NCBI GenBank assembly: GCA_030760725.1
Contig: JASWHV010000106.1
Location: 124,001-188,000, forward strand
DNA: 64,000 nucleotides
Reading direction: 5' to 3'
From: Neostapfia colusana
Lineage: Eukaryota; Streptophyta; Magnoliopsida; Poales; Poaceae
The notes below the pieces were generated by a model. It did not search any database. It had not been told where the DNA came from and saw nothing but the letters and a program-made list of their open reading frames with translations. A program made the translations under genes and the position numbers. Every line of letters begins with the position of its first letter. Position 1 is the stretch's first letter. This document shows, one piece after another, positions 13,301-27,600 of the stretch.

Positions 13301-14919
13301 AAAAACGGCAATTTTCATCAAAACTCGTTGTAAATTCATTTTTCTCGCCCGTGAAGCTTCTTATCTTTGTCAGATACGTGTTATGTTGTCATACCTAAAT
13401 TTTGAAGCATTTCGGAAAAAAATCAAAATTTCACAAAAAATCCAAAGGGGTTAGCCTTTGTTTTTTTACCAAAAACGACAAGTTCCATCAAAACTCGTCG
13501 TAAATTCATTTTTCTCGCCCGTGAATCAAAACTCGCCATAAATTCATTTTTCTTGCCCATGAAGCTTCTTATATTTGTCATATACGCGTTATATTTTCAT
13601 ACCTAAATTTTGAAGCATTTCAGAAAAAATCAAAATTTCACAAAAATCCAAAGGGGGTTAGCCTGTGTTTTTTTTACCAAAAATGACAAGTTCCATCAAA
13701 ACTCGTTGTAAATCCATTTTTCTCGCCCGTGATGCTTCTTATCTTTGTCAGATACGCGTTATATTGTCATACAGAAATTTTGAAGCATTTCGGAAAAAAT
13801 CAAAATTTCACATAAAATCCAAAGGGTTTAGCCTTTGCTTTTTCTCAAAAACCGCAATTTTCATCAAAATTCATCGTAAATTCTTTTTTCTCACCCTTGA
13901 AGCTTCTTATATTTGTCAGATACATGTTATATTGTCATACCTAAATTTGAAGCATTTCAGAAAAAAACAAAATTTCACCAAAAAATCCAAAGGGGTTAGC
14001 CTTTGCTTTTCTACCAAAAACGACAATTTTCATCAACACTCACCGTAAATTCATTTTTCTCGCCCGTGAATCGAAACTCACTGTAAATTCATTTTTCTCG
14101 CCCATGAGGCTTCTTGTCTTTGTCAGATACGTGTTATTTTGTCATACCTAAACTTCGAAGCATTTCAGAAAAAAATCAAAATTTCAGAACAAAATCCAAA
14201 GGGGTTAGCCTTTGCTTTTTACAAAAAACGGCAATTTTCATCAAAACTCGTTGTAAATTCATTTTTCTCGCACGTGAAGCTTCTTATCTTTGTCAGATAC
14301 GTGTTATGTTGTCATACCTAAATTTTGAAGCATTTCAGAAAAAAAATCAAAATTTCACAAAAAATCCAAAGGGGTTAGCCTTTGTTTTTTTACCAAAAAT
14401 GACAAGTTCCATCAAAACTCGTCGTAAATTCATTTTTCTCGCCCGTGAATCAAAACTCGCCATAAATTCATTTTTCTTGCCCATGAAGCTTCTTATATTT
14501 GTCAGATACACGTTATATTTTCATACCTAAATTTTGAAGCATTTCAGAAAAAATCAAAATTTCACAAAAAATCCAAAGGGGGTTAGCCTGTGTTTTTTTT
14601 ACCAAAAATGACAAGTTCCATCAAAACTCGTCGTAAACCCATTTTTCTCTCCCGTGATGCTTCTTATCTTTGTCAGATACGCGTTATATTGTCATACAGA
14701 AGTTTTAAAGCATTTCAGAAAAAATCAAAATTTCACAAAAATCCAAAGGGGTTAGCCTTTGCTTTTTCTCAAAAATGGCAATTTTCATCAAAATTCATCT
14801 TAAATTCTTTTTTCTCACCCTTGAAGCTTCTTATTTTTGTCAGATACGTGTTATATTGTCATACCTAAATTTTGAAGCATTTCAGAAAAAAAAAATTTCA
14901 CCAAAAAATCCAAAGGGGT
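10372..14919. repeat. HOR copy 4, 25-mer with duplicated m8-m11 block
   Basis: Twenty-five monomers: m1-m11 (cores 10372 to 12188), an m12/m8 fusion at 12354, a second m9-m10-m11 (12563, 12734, 12906), then m12-m21 (13073 to 14753). The extra four monomers add about 0.71 kb to the 21-mer. The same 25-mer plan recurs at 35927 and 40469. Confidence 0.8.
12354..12562. repeat. Fused monomer m12/m8
   Basis: The left part is m12 ('caacagtcgccg', 'ctcgcctgtgaatc'). The right part is m8 ('aagacttactg', 'cttgtcatgcc'). It follows m11 and leads into a second m9-m10-m11, which is the expected product of unequal exchange between two A-type monomers four positions apart. Copies are at 22036, about 30244, in copy 10 and in copy 11. 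Confidence 0.8.
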
Positions 14920-17900
14920 TAGCCTTTGCTTTTCAACCAAAAACGACAATTTTCATCAACACTCGCCGTAAATTCATTTTTCTCGCCCGTGACTCAAAAC
15001 TCACTGTAAATTCATTTTCTCTCCCATGAGGCTTCTTATCTTTGTCAGATACGCGTTATCTTGTCATACCTAAATTTTGAAGCATTTCAGAAAAAAATTC
15101 AAAATTTTAGAACAAAATCCAAAGGGGTTAGCCTTTGCTTTTTACCAAAAACGGCAATTTTCATCAAAACTCGTCGTAAATTCATTTTTCTCACCCGTGA
15201 AGCTTCTTATCTTTGTCAGATACGTGTTATGTTGTCATACCCAAATTTTGAAGCATTTCAGAAAAAAATAAAAATTTCACAAAAAATCCAAAGGGGTTAG
15301 CCTTTGTTTTTTTACCAAAAACGACAAGTTCCATCAAAACTCGTTGTAAATTCATTTTTCTCGCATGTGAAGCTTCTTATCATTGTCAGATTTGCGTTAT
15401 ATTGTCATACCAAAATTTTTAAGCATTTCGGAAAAAAAATCAAAATTTCACAAAAAATCCAAATGGGTTAGCCTTTGATTTTTCTCAAAAACAGCAATTT
15501 TCATCAAAATTCGTCGTAAATTCATTTTTCTCGCCCGTGAAGCTTTTTATGTTTGTCAGTTATGTGTTATATAGTCATACCTAAATTTTGAAGCATTTCA
15601 GAAAAAAATCGAAATTTCACAAAAAAATCCAAAGGGGTTAGCCTTTGCTTTTCTACCAAAAACGACAATTTTTATCAACACTCGCCGTAAATTCATTTTT
15701 CTCGCCCGTGAATCAAAACTCAATGTAAATTTATTTTTCTCGCCCATGAGGCTTCTTATCTTTGTCAGATATGCGTTATCTTGTCATACCTAAATTTTGA
15801 AGCATTTCGGAAAAAAATCAAAATTTCAGAACAAAATCCAAAGGGGTTAGCCTTTGTTTTTTTACCAAAAATGACAAGTTCCATCAAAACTCGTCGTAAA
15901 TTCATTTTTCTCACCCGTGAAGCTTCTTATCTTTGTCATATACGCGTTATATTGTCATACCGAAATTTTGAAGCATTACGGAAAAAATCAAAATTTCACA
16001 AAAAATCCAAAGGGGTTAGCCTTTACTTTTTCTCAATAACGGCAATTTTCATCAAAATTCATCGTAAATTCATTTTTCTCACCCGTGAAGCTTCTTATTT
16101 TTGTCAGATACGTGTTATATTGTCATACCTAAATTTTGAAGCATTTCGGAAAAAAAACAAAATTTCACCAAAAAATCCAAAGGTGTTAGCCTTTGCTTTT
16201 CTAATAAAAACGACAATTTTCATCAACACTCGTTGTAAATTCATTTTTCTCGCCCGTGAATCAAGACTTACTGTAAATTCATTTTTCTCACCCATGAGGC
16301 TTCTTATCTTTGTCAGATACGTGTTATCTTGTCATGCCTAAATTTTGAAGCATTTCAGAAAAAAATCAAAATTTCGGAACAAAATCCAAAGGGGTTAGCC
16401 TTTGCTTTTTACCAAAAATGGCAATTTTCATTCAAAACTCGTCGTAAATTCATTTTTCTTGCCTGTGAAGCTTCTTATCTTTGTCATATACGTGTTATCT
16501 TGTCATACCTAAATTTTGAAGCATTTCAGAAAAAAATCGAAATTTCAGAACAAAATCCAAAGGGGTTAGCCTTTATTTTTTTTACCAAAAATGACAAGTT
16601 CCATCAAAACTCGTTGTAAATTCATTTTTCTCACCCGTGACGCTTCTTATCTTTGTGATATACGAGTTATATTGTCATAGCCAAATTTTGAAGCATTTCG
16701 GAAAAAATCAAAATTTCACAAAAAATCCAAAGGGGTTAGCCTTTGCATTTTCTCAAAACGGCAATTTTCATCAAAATTTATCGTTAATTTATTTTTCTCA
16801 CCCGTGAAGCTTCTTATTTTTGTCAGATACATGTTATATTGTCACACCTAAATTTTGAAGAATTTCAGAAAAAACAAAATTTCACCAAAAAATCCAAAGG
16901 AGTTAGCCTTTGCTTTTCTACCAAAAACGACAATTTTCATCAACAGTCGCCGTAAATTCATTTTTCTCGCCTGTGAATCAAAACTCACTGTAAATTCATT
17001 TTTCTCGCCCATGAGGCTTCTTGTCTTTGTCAGCTACGCGTTATCTTGTCATACCTAAATTTTGAAGCATTTCAGATAAAAAATCAAAATTTCAGAACAA
17101 AATCCAAAGGGGTTAGCCTTTGCTTTTTACAAAAACGGCAATTTTCATCAAAACTCGTTGTAAATTCGTTTTTCTCGCCCGTGAAGCTTCTTATCTTTGT
17201 CAGATACGTGTTATGTTGTCATACCTAAATTTTGAAGCATTTCAGAAAAAAATCAAAATTTCACAAAAAATCCAAAGGGGTTAGCCTTTGTTTTTTTACC
17301 AAAAACGACAAGTTCCATCAAAACTCGTCGTAAATTCATTTTTCTCGCCTGTGAATCAAAACTCGCCATAAATTCATTTTTCTTGCCCATGAAGCTTCTT
17401 ATATTTGTCATATACGTGTTATATTTTCATACCTAAATTTTGAAGCATTTCAGAAAAAATCAAAATTTCACAAAAAATCCAAAGGGGTTAGCCTTTGTTT
17501 TTTTACCAAAAACGACAAGTTCCATCAAAACTCGTCGTAAATTCATTTTTCTCGCCCGTGAATCAAAACTCGCCATAAATTAATTTTTCTTGCCCATGAC
17601 GCTTCTTATATTTGTCATATACGCGTTATATTTTCATACCTAAAGTTTGAAGCATTTCACAAAAAATCAAAATTTCACAAAAAATCCAAAGGGGGTTAGC
17701 CTGTGTTTTTTTTACCAAAAATGACAAGTTCCATCAAAACTCGTCGTAAATCCATTTTTCTCGCCCGTGATGCTTCTTATCTTCGTCAGATATGCGTTAT
17801 ATTGTCATACAGAAATTTTGAAGCATTTCGGAAAAAATCAAAATTTCACAAAAAATCCAAAGGGGTTAGCCTTTGCTTTTTCTCAAAAACGGCAATTTTC

Positions 17901-18959
17901 ATCAAAATTCATCGTAAATTCTTTTTTCTCACCCTTGAAGCTTCTTATTTTTGTCAGATACGTGTTATATTGTCATACCTAAATTTTGAAGCATTTCAGA
18001 AAAAAAATAAAATTTCACCAAAAAATCCAAAGGGGTTAGCCTTTGCTTTTCTACCAAAAACGACAATTTTCATCATCACTCACCGTAAATTCATTTTTCT
18101 CGCCCGTGAATCAAAACTCACTGTAAATTCATTTTTCTCACCCATGAGGCTTCTTGTCTTTGTCAGATACGCGTTATTTTGTCATACCTAAACTTTGAAG
18201 CATTTCAGAAAAAAATCAAAATTTCAGAACAAAATCCAAAGGGGTTAGCCTTTGCTTTTTACAAAAAACGGCAATTTTCATTAAAACTCGTTGTAAATTC
18301 ATTTTTCTCGCCCGTGAAGCTTCTTATCTTTGTCTGATACGTGTTATGTTGTCATACCTAAATTTTGAAGCATTTCGGAAAAGAAATCAAAATTTCACAA
18401 AAATCCAAAGGGGTTAGCCTTTGTTTTTTTACCAAAAATGACAAGTTCCATCAAAACTCGTCGTAAATTCATTTTTCTCGCCCGTGAATCAAAACTCGCC
18501 ATAAATTCATTTTTCTTGCCCATGAATCTTCTTATATTTGTCAGATACACGTTATATTTTCATACCTAAATTTTGAAGCATTTCAGAAAAAATCAAAATT
18601 TCACAAAAAATCCAAAGGCGGTTAGCCTGTGTTTTTTTTACCAAAAATGACAAGTTCCATCAAAACTCGTCGTAAATCCATTTTTCACGCCCGTGATGCT
18701 TCTTATCTTTGTCAGATACGCGTTATATTGTCATATAGAAATTTTGAAGCATTTCAGAAAAAATCAAAATTTCACAAAAATCCAATGGGGTTAGCCTTTG
18801 CTTTTTCTCAAAAATGGCAATTTTCATCAAAATTCATCTTAAATTCTTTTTTCTCACCCTTGAAGCTTCTTATTTTTGTCAGATATGTGTTATATTGTCA
18901 TACCTAAATTTTGAAACATTTCAGAAAAAACAAAATTTCACCAACAAATCCAAAGGGGT
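14920..18959. repeat. HOR copy 5, 22-mer with duplicated m14
   Basis: Twenty-two monomers, complete from m1 (14920) to m21 (18792). One extra long C-type monomer: m14 occurs twice (17282-17488 and 17489-17696), both with 'actcgccataaatt' and 'ttcttgccc'. Otherwise this matches the canonical 21-mer closely. The doubled m14 is inherited in the copies starting at 24601 and 32810. Confidence 0.82.
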
Positions 18960-20053
18960 TAGCCTTTGCTTTTCAACCAAAAATGACAATTTTCATCATC
19001 ACTCGCCGTAAATTCATTTTTCTCGCCCGTGACTCAAAACTCACTGTAAATTCATTTTCTCTCCGATGAGGCTTCTTATCTTTGTCAGATACGCGTTATC
19101 TTGTCATACCTAAATTTTGAAGCATTTCAGAAAAAAAAAATCAAAATTTCAGAACAAAATCCAAAGGGGTTAGCCTTTGCTTTTTACCAAAAACGGCAAT
19201 TTTCATCAAAACTCGTCGTAAATTCATTTTTCTCACCCGTGAAGCTTCTTATCTTTGTCAGATACGTGTTATGTTGTCATACCTAAATTTTGAAGCATTT
19301 CAGAAAAAAATAAAAATTTCACAAAAAATCCAAAGGGGTTAGCCTTTGTTTTTTTACCAAAAACGACAAGTTCCATCAAAACTCGTTGTAAATTCATTTT
19401 TCTCACATGTGAAGCTTCTTATCATTGTCAGATTTGCGTTATATTCTCATACCAAAATTTTTAAGCATTTCGTAAAAAATCAAAATTTCACAAAAAATCC
19501 AAAGGGGTTAGCCTTTGATTTTTCTCAAAAACACAATTTTCATCAAAATTCGTCGTAAATTCATTTTTCTCGGCCGTGAAGCTTTTTATGTTTGTCAGTT
19601 ATGTGTTATATAGTCATACCTAAATTTTGATGCATTTCAAAAAAAATTGAAATTTCACAAAAAAATCCAAAGGGGTTAGCCTTTGCTTTTCTACCAAAAC
19701 GACAATTTTTATCAACACTCGCCGTAAATTCATTTTTCTCGCCCATGAATCAAAACTCAATGTAAATTTTTTTTTCTCGCCCATGAGGCTTCTTATCTTT
19801 GTCAGATACGCGTTATCTTGTCATACCTAAATTTTGAATCATTTCGGAAAAAAAATCAAAATTTCAGAACAAAATCCAAAGGGGTTAGCCTTTGTTTTTT
19901 ACCAAAAATGACAAGTTCCATCAAAACTCATCGTAAATTCATTTTTCTCATCCGTGAAGCTTCTTATCTTTGTCATATACGCGTTATATTGTCATACCGA
20001 AATTTTGAAGCATTACGGAAAAAATCAAAATTTCACAAAAAATCCAAAGGGGT

Positions 20054-21698
20054 TAGCCTTTGCTTTTTCTCAATAACGGCAATTTTCATCAAAATTCATC
20101 GTAAATTCATTTTTCTCACCCGTGAAGCTTCTTATTTTTGTCAGATACGTGTTATATTGTCATACCTAAATTTTGAAGCATTTCGGAAAAAAACAAAATT
20201 TCACCAAAAAATCCAAAGGTGTTAGCCTTTGCTTTTCTAATAAAAACGACAATTTTCATCAACACTCGCCGTAAATTCATTTTTCTCGCCCGTGAATCAA
20301 GACTTACTGTAAATTCATTTTTCTCACCCATGAGGCTTCTTATCTTTGTCAGATACGTGTTATCTTGTCATGCCTAAATTTTGAAGCATTTCAGAAAAAA
20401 ATCAAAATTTCAGAACAAAATCCAAAGGGGTTAGCCTTTGCTTTTTACCAAAAATGGCAATTTTCATTCAAAACTCGTCGTAAATTCATTTTTCTCACCC
20501 GTGAAGCTTCTTATCTTTGTCATATACGCGTTATATTGTCATACCGAAATTTTGAAGCATTACGGAAAAAATCAAAATTTCACAAAAAATCCAAAGGGGT
20601 TAGCCTTTGCTTTTTCTCAATAACGGCAATTTTCATCAAAATTCATCGTAAATTCATTTTTCTCACCCGTGAAGCTTCTTATTTTTGTCAGATACGTGTT
20701 ATATTGTCATACCTAAATTTTGAAGCATTTCGGAAAAAAACAAAATTTCACCAAAAAATCCAAAGGTGTTAGCCTTTGCTTTTCTAATAAAAACGACAAT
20801 TTTCATCAACACTCGCCATAAATTCATTTTTCTCGCCCGTGAATCAAGACTTACTGTAAATTCATTTTTCTCACCCATGAGGCTTCTTATCTTTGTCAGA
20901 TACGTGTTATCTTGTCATGCCTAAATTTTGAAGCATTTCAGAAAAAAATCAAAATTTCAGAACAAAATCCAAAGGGGTTAGCCTTTGCTTTTTACCAAAA
21001 ATGGCAATTTTCATTCAAAACTCGTCGTAAATTCATTTTTCTCGCCTGTGAAGCTTCTTATCTTTGTCATATACGTGTTATCTTGTCATACCTAAATTTT
21101 GAACCATTTCGAAAAAAAATCAAAATTTCAGAACAAAATCCAAAGGGGTTAGCCTTTGCTTTTTCTCAATAACGGCAATTTTCATCAAAATTCATCGTAA
21201 ATTCATTTTTCTCACCCGTGAAGCTTCTTATTTTTGTCAGATACGTGTTATATTGTCATACCTAAATTTTGAAGCATTTCGGAAAAAAACAAAATTTCAC
21301 CAAAAAATCCAAAGGTGTTAGCCTTTGCTTTTCTAATAAAAACGACAATTTTCATCAACACTCGCCGTAAATTCATTTTTCTCGCCCGTGAATCAAGACT
21401 TACTGTAAATTCATTTTTCTCACCCATGAGGCTTCTTATCTTTGTCAGATACGTGTTATCTTGTCATGCCTAAATTTTGAAGCATTTCAGAAAAAAATCA
21501 AAATTTCAGAACAAAATCCAAAGGGGTTAGCCTTTGCTTTTTACCAAAAATGGCAATTTTCATTCAAAACTCGTCGTAAATTCATTTTTCTCGCCTGTGA
21601 AGCTTCTTATCTTTGTCATATACGTGTTATCTTGTCATACCTAAATTTTGAACCATTTCGGAAAAAAATCAAAATTTCAGAACAAAATCCAAAGGGGT
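20054..21698. repeat. Triplicated m7-m8-m9 cassette (~548-bp period)
   Basis: Three tandem cassettes at 20054-20600, 20601-21149 and 21150-21698 (547, 549 and 549 bp), each D-A-B. The first ends in the m9/m6 fusion. The second and third share 'gaaccatttcg' near their ends (21103 and 21651). The corresponding region has two cassettes at 28809-29906 and one in copies 10 and 11. Confidence 0.82.
20432..20600. repeat. Fused monomer m9/m6
   Basis: It begins as m9 ('aatggcaattttcattc') and ends as m6 ('tatacgcgttatattg', 'gaagcattacgg'). It lies between m8 (20223) and m7 (20601), so it joins two m7-m8 cassettes. The switch is between about 20470 and 20520. Confidence 0.8.
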
Positions 21699-24600
21699 TA
21701 GCCTTTGTTTTTTTTACCAAAAATGACAAGTTCCATCAAAACTCGTCGTAAATTCATTTTTCTCTCCCGTGACGCTTCTTATCTTTGTGATATACGAGTT
21801 ATATTGTCATACCGAAATTTTGAAGCATTTCGGAAAAAAATCAAAATTTCACAAAAAATCCAAAGGGGTTAGCCTTTGCATTTTCTCAAAACGGCAATTT
21901 TCATCAAAATTCATCGTAAATTTATTTTTCACACCCGTGAAGCTTCTTATTTTTGTCAGATACGTGTTATATTGTCACACCTAAATTTTGAAGAATTTCA
22001 GAAAAACAAAATTTCACCAAAAAATCCAAAGGGGTTAGCCTTTGCTTTTCTACCAAAAACGACAATTTTCATCAACAGTCGCCGTAAATTCATTTTTCTC
22101 GCCTGTGAATCAAGACTTACTGTAAATTCATTTTTCTCACCCATGAGGCTTCTTATCTTTGTCAGATACGTGTTATCTTGTCATGCCTAAATTTTGAAGC
22201 ATTTCAGAAAAAAATCAAAATTTCAGAACAAAATCCAAAGGGGTTAGCCTTTGCTTTTTACCAAAAATGGCAATTTTCATTCAAAACTCATCGTAAATTC
22301 ATTTTTCTCGCCTGTGAAGCTTCTTATCTTTATCATATACGTGTTATCTTGTCATACCTAAATTTTGAAGCATTTCGGAAAAAAATCAAAATTTCAGAAC
22401 AAAATCCAAAGGGGTTAGCCTTTGTTTTTTTTACCAAAAATGACAAGTTCCATCAAAACTCGTCGTAAATTCATTTTTCTCACCCGTGACGCTTCTTATC
22501 TTTGTGATATACGAGTTATATTGTCATACCAAAATTCTGAAGCATTTCGAAAAAAAATCAAAATTTCACAAAAATCCAAAGGGGTTAGCCTTTGCATTTT
22601 CTCAAAACGTCAATTTTCATCAAAATTCATCGTAAATTTATTTTTCTCACCCGTGAAGCTTCTTATTTTTGTCAGATACGTGTTATATTGTCACACCTAA
22701 ATTTTGAAGAATTTCAGAAAAAACAAAATTTCACCAAAAAATCCAAAGGGGTTAGCCTTTGCTTTTCTACCAAAAACGATAATTTTCATCAACAGTCGCC
22801 GTAAATTCATTTTTCTCGCCTGTGAATCAAAACTCACTGTAAATTCATTTTTCTCGCCCATGAGGCTTCTTGTCTTTATCAGCTACACGTTATCTTGTCA
22901 CACCTAAATTTTGAAGCATTTCAGATAAAAAATCAAAATTTCAGAACAAAATCCAAAGGGGTTAGCCTTTGCTTTTTACAAAAAACGGCAATTTTCATCA
23001 AAACTCGTTGTAAATTCATTTTTCTCGCCCGTGAAGCTTCTTATCTTTGTCAGATACGTGTTATGTTGTCATACCTAAATTTTGAAGCATTTCGGAAAAA
23101 AATCAAAATTTCACAAAAAATCCAAAGGGGTTAGCCTTTGTTTTTTTACCAAAAACGACAAGTTCCATCAAAACTCGTCGTAAATTCATTTTTCTCGCCC
23201 GTGAATCAAAACTCGCCATAAATTCATTTTTCTTGCCCATGAAGCTTCTTATATTTGTCATATACGCGTTATATTTTCATACCTAAATTTTGAAGCATTT
23301 CAGAAAAAATCAAAATTTCACAAAAATCCAAAGGGGGTTAGCCTGTGTTTTTTTTACCAAAAATGACAAGTTCCATCAAAACTCGTTGTAAATCCATTTT
23401 TCTCGCCCGTGATGCTTCTTATCTTTGTCAGATACGCGTTATATTGTCATACAGAAATTTTGAAGCATTTCGGAAAAAATCAAAATTTCACAAAAAATCC
23501 AAAGGGTTTAGCCTTTGCTTTTTCTCAAAAACCGCAATTTTCATCAAAATTCATCGTAAATTCTTTTTTCTCACCCTTGAAGCTTCTTATATTTGTCAGA
23601 TACGTGTTATATTGTCATACCTAAATTTTGAAGCATTTCAGAAAAAAAACAAAATTTCACCAAAAAATCCAAAGGGGTTAGCCTTTGCTTTTCTACCAAA
23701 AACGACAATTTTCATCAACACTCACCGTAAATTCATTTTTCTCGCCCGTGAATCGAAACTCACTGTAAATTCATTTTTCTCGCCCATGAGGCTTCTTGTC
23801 TTTGTCAGATACGCGTTATTTTGTCATACCTAAACTTTGAAGCATTTCAGAAAAAAATCAAAATTTCAGAACAAAATCCAAAGGGGTTAGCCTTTGCTTT
23901 TTACAAAAAACGGCAATTTTCATCAAAACTCGTTGTAAATTCATTTTTCTCGCACGTGAAGCTTCTTATCTTTGTCAGATACATGTTATGTCTTCATACC
24001 TAAATTTTGAAGCATTTCAGAAAAAAAATCAAAATTTCACAAAAAATCCAAAGGGGTTAGCCTTTGTTTTTTTACCAAAAATGACAAGTTCCATCAAAAC
24101 TCGTCGTAAATTCATTTTTCTCGCCCGTGAATCAAAACTCGCCATAAATTCATTTTTCTTGCCCATGAAGCTTCTTATATTTGTCAGATACACGCTATAT
24201 TTTCATACCTAAATTTTGAAGCATTTCAGAAAAATCAAAATTTCACAAAAAATCCAAAGGGGGTTAGCCTGTGTTTTTTTTACCAAAAATGACAAGTTCC
24301 ATCAAAACTCGTCGTAAACCCATTTTTCTCGCCCGTGATGCTTCTTATCTTTGTTAGATACGCGTTATATTGTCATACAGAAGTTTTAAAGCATTTCAGA
24401 AAAAATCAAAATTTCACAAAAATCCAAAGGGGTTAGCCTTTGCTTTTTCTCAAAAATGGCAATTTTCATCAAAATTCATCTTAAATTCTTTTTTCTCACC
24501 CTTGAAGCTTCTTATTTTTGTCAGATACGTGTTATATTGTCATACCTAAATTTTGAAGCATTTCAGAAAAACAAAATTTCACCAAAAAATCCAAAGGGGT

Positions 24601-27600
24601 TAGCCTTTGCTTTTCAACCAAAAACGACAATTTTCATCAACACTCGCCGTAAATTCATTTTTCTCGCCCGTGACTCAAAACTCACTGTAAATTCATTTTC
24701 TCTCCCATGAGGCTTCTTATCTTTGTCAGATACGCGTTATCTTGTCATACCTAAATTTTGAAGCATTTCAGAAAAAAATTCAAAATTTTAGAACAAAATC
24801 CAAAGGGGTTAGCCTTTGCTTTTTACCAAAAACGGCAATTTTCATCAAAACTCGTCGTAAATTCATTTTTCTCACCCGTGAAGCTTCTTATCTTTGTCAG
24901 ATACGTGTTATGTTGTCATACCCAAATTTTGAAGCATTTCAGAAAAAAATAAAAATTTCACAAAAAATCCAAAGGGGTTAGCCTTTGTTTTTTTACCAAA
25001 AACGACAAGTTCCATCAAAACTCGTTGTAAATTCATTTTTCTCGCATGTGAAGCTTCTTATCATTGTCAGATTTGCGTTATATTTTCATACCAAAATTTT
25101 TAAGCATTTCGGAAAAAAATCAAAATTTCACAAAAAATCCAAATGGGTTAGCCTTTGATTTTTCTCAAAAACAGCAATTTTCATCAAAATTCGTCGTAAA
25201 TTCATTTTTCTCGCCCGTGAAGCTTTTTATGTTTGTCAGTTATGTGTTATATAGTCATACCTAAATTTTGAAGCATTTCAGAAAAAATCGAAATTTCACA
25301 AAAAAATCCAAAGGGGTTAGCCTTTGCTTTTCTACCAAAAACGACAATTTTTATCAACACTCGCCGTAAATTCATTTTTCTCGCCCGTGAATCAAAACTC
25401 AATGTAAATTTATTTTTCTCGCCCATGAGGCTTCTTATCTTTGTCAGATATGCGTTATCTTGTCATACCTAAATTTTGAAGCATTTCGGAAAAAAAATCA
25501 AAATTTCAGAACAAAATCCAAAGGGGTTAGCCTTTGTTTTTTTACCAAAAATGACAAGTTCCATCAAAACTCGTCGTAAATTCATTTTTCTCACCCGTGA
25601 AGCTTCTTATCTTTGTCATATACGCGTTATATTGTCATACCGAAATTTTGAAGCATTACGGAAAAAATCAAAATTTCACAAAAAATCCAAAGGGGTTAGC
25701 CTTTGCTTTTTCTCAATAACGGCAATTTTCATCAAAATTCATCGTAAATTCATTTTTCTCACCCGTGAAGCTTCTTATTTTTGTCAGATACGTGTTATAT
25801 TATCATACCTAAATTTTGAAGCATTTCGGAAAAAAAACAAAATTTCACCAAAAAATCCAAAGGTGTTAGCCTTTGCTTTTCTAATAAAAACGACAATTTT
25901 CATCAACACTCGCTGTAAATTCATTTTTCTCGCCCGTGAATCAAGACTTTCTGTAAATTCATTTTTCTCACCCATGAGGCTTCTTATCTTTGTCAGATAC
26001 GTGTTATCTTGTCATGCCTAAATTTTGAAGCATTTCAGAAAAAAATCAAAATTTCAGAACAAAATCCAAAGGGGTTAGCCTTTGCTTTTTACCAAAAATG
26101 GCAATTTTCATTCAAAACTCGTCGTAAATTCATTTTTCTTGCCTGTGAAGCTTCTTATCTTTGTCATATACGTGTTATCTTGTCATACCTAAATTTTGAA
26201 GCATTTCAGAAAAAAATCGAAATTTCAGAACAAAATCCAAAGGGGTTAGCCTTTATTTTTTTTACCAAAAATGACAAGTTCCATCAAAACTCGTCGTAAA
26301 TTCATTTTTCTCACCCGTGACGCTTCTTATCTTTGTGATATACGAGTTATATTGTCATACCCAAATTTTGAAGCATTTCGGAAAAAATCAAAATTTCACA
26401 AAAAATCCAAAGGGGTTAGCCTTTGCATTTTCTCAAAACGGCAATTTTCATCAAAATTTATCGTAAATTTATTTTTCTCACCCGTGAAGCTTCTTATTTT
26501 TGTCAGATACATGTTATATTGTCACACCTAAATTTTGAAGAATTTCAGAAAAAACAAAATTTCACCAAAAAATCCAAAGGGGTTAGCCTTTGCTTTTCTA
26601 CCAAAAACGACAATTTTCATCAACAGTCGCCGTAAATTCATTTTTCTCGCCTGTGAATCAAAACTCACTGTAAATTCATTTTTCTCGCCCATGAGGCTTC
26701 TTGTCTTTGTCAGCTACGCGTTATCTTGTCATACCTAAATTTTGAAGCATTTCAGATAAAAAATCAAAATTTCAGAACAAAATCCAAAGGGGTTAGCCTT
26801 TGCTTTTTACAAAAAACGGCAATTTTCATCAAAACTCGTTGTAAATTCATTTTTCTCGCCCGTGAAGCTTCTTATCTTTTCAGATACGTGTTATGTTGTC
26901 ATACCTAAATTTTGAAGCATTTCGGAAAAAAATCAAAATTTCACAAAAAATCCAAAGGGGTTAGCCTTTGTTTTTTTACCAAAAACGACAAGTTCCATCA
27001 AAACTCGTCGTAAATTCATTTTTCTCGCCCGTGAATCAAAACTCGCCATAAATTCATTTTTCTTGCCCATGAAGCTTCTTATATTTGTCATATACGTGTT
27101 ATATTTTCATACCTAAATTTTGAAGCATTTCAGAAAAAATCAAAATTTCACAAAAAATCCAAAGGGGTTAGCCTTTGTTTTTTTTACCAAAAACGACAAG
27201 TTCCATCAAAACTCGTCGTAAATTCATTTTTCTCGCCCGTGAATCAAAACTCGCCATAAATTAATTTTTCTTGCCCATGAAGCTTCTTATATTTGTCATA
27301 CACGCGTTATATTTTCATACCTAAAGTTTGAAGCATTTCACAAAAAATCAAAATTTCACAAAAAATCCAAAGGGGGTTAGCCTGTGTTTTTTTTACCAAA
27401 AATGACAAGTTCCATCAAAACTCGTCGTAAATCCATTTTTCTCGCCCGTGATGCTTCTTATCTTTGTCAGATACGCGTTATATTGTCATACAGAAATTTT
27501 GAAGCATTTCGGAAAAAATCAAAATTTCACAAAAAATCCAAATGGGTTAGCCTTTGCTTTTTCTCAAAAACGGCAATTTTCATCAAAATTCATCGTAAAT

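Larger units (their letters stand above)
18960..24600. repeat. HOR copy 6, expanded 31-mer
   Basis: The longest HOR in the window: 31 monomers, 5.64 kb. After m1-m6 the m7-m8-m9 cassette is present three times in tandem (20054-21698), the first time with an m9/m6 fusion. m10-m11 follow, then an m12/m8 fusion (22036), a second m9-m11, and m12-m21 (22753 to 24434). Two separate expansion events are therefore superposed on the 21-mer. Confidence 0.78.

Noticed and set aside
15781..16341. The longest open frame (186 codons) and about 200 other frames of 60-181 codons as protein-coding genes
   Set aside because: The same peptide phrases recur in all three plus-strand frames. Frames shift whenever an A-run changes by one base. 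No conserved start context, splice pattern or domain is visible, and the frames follow the satellite period.
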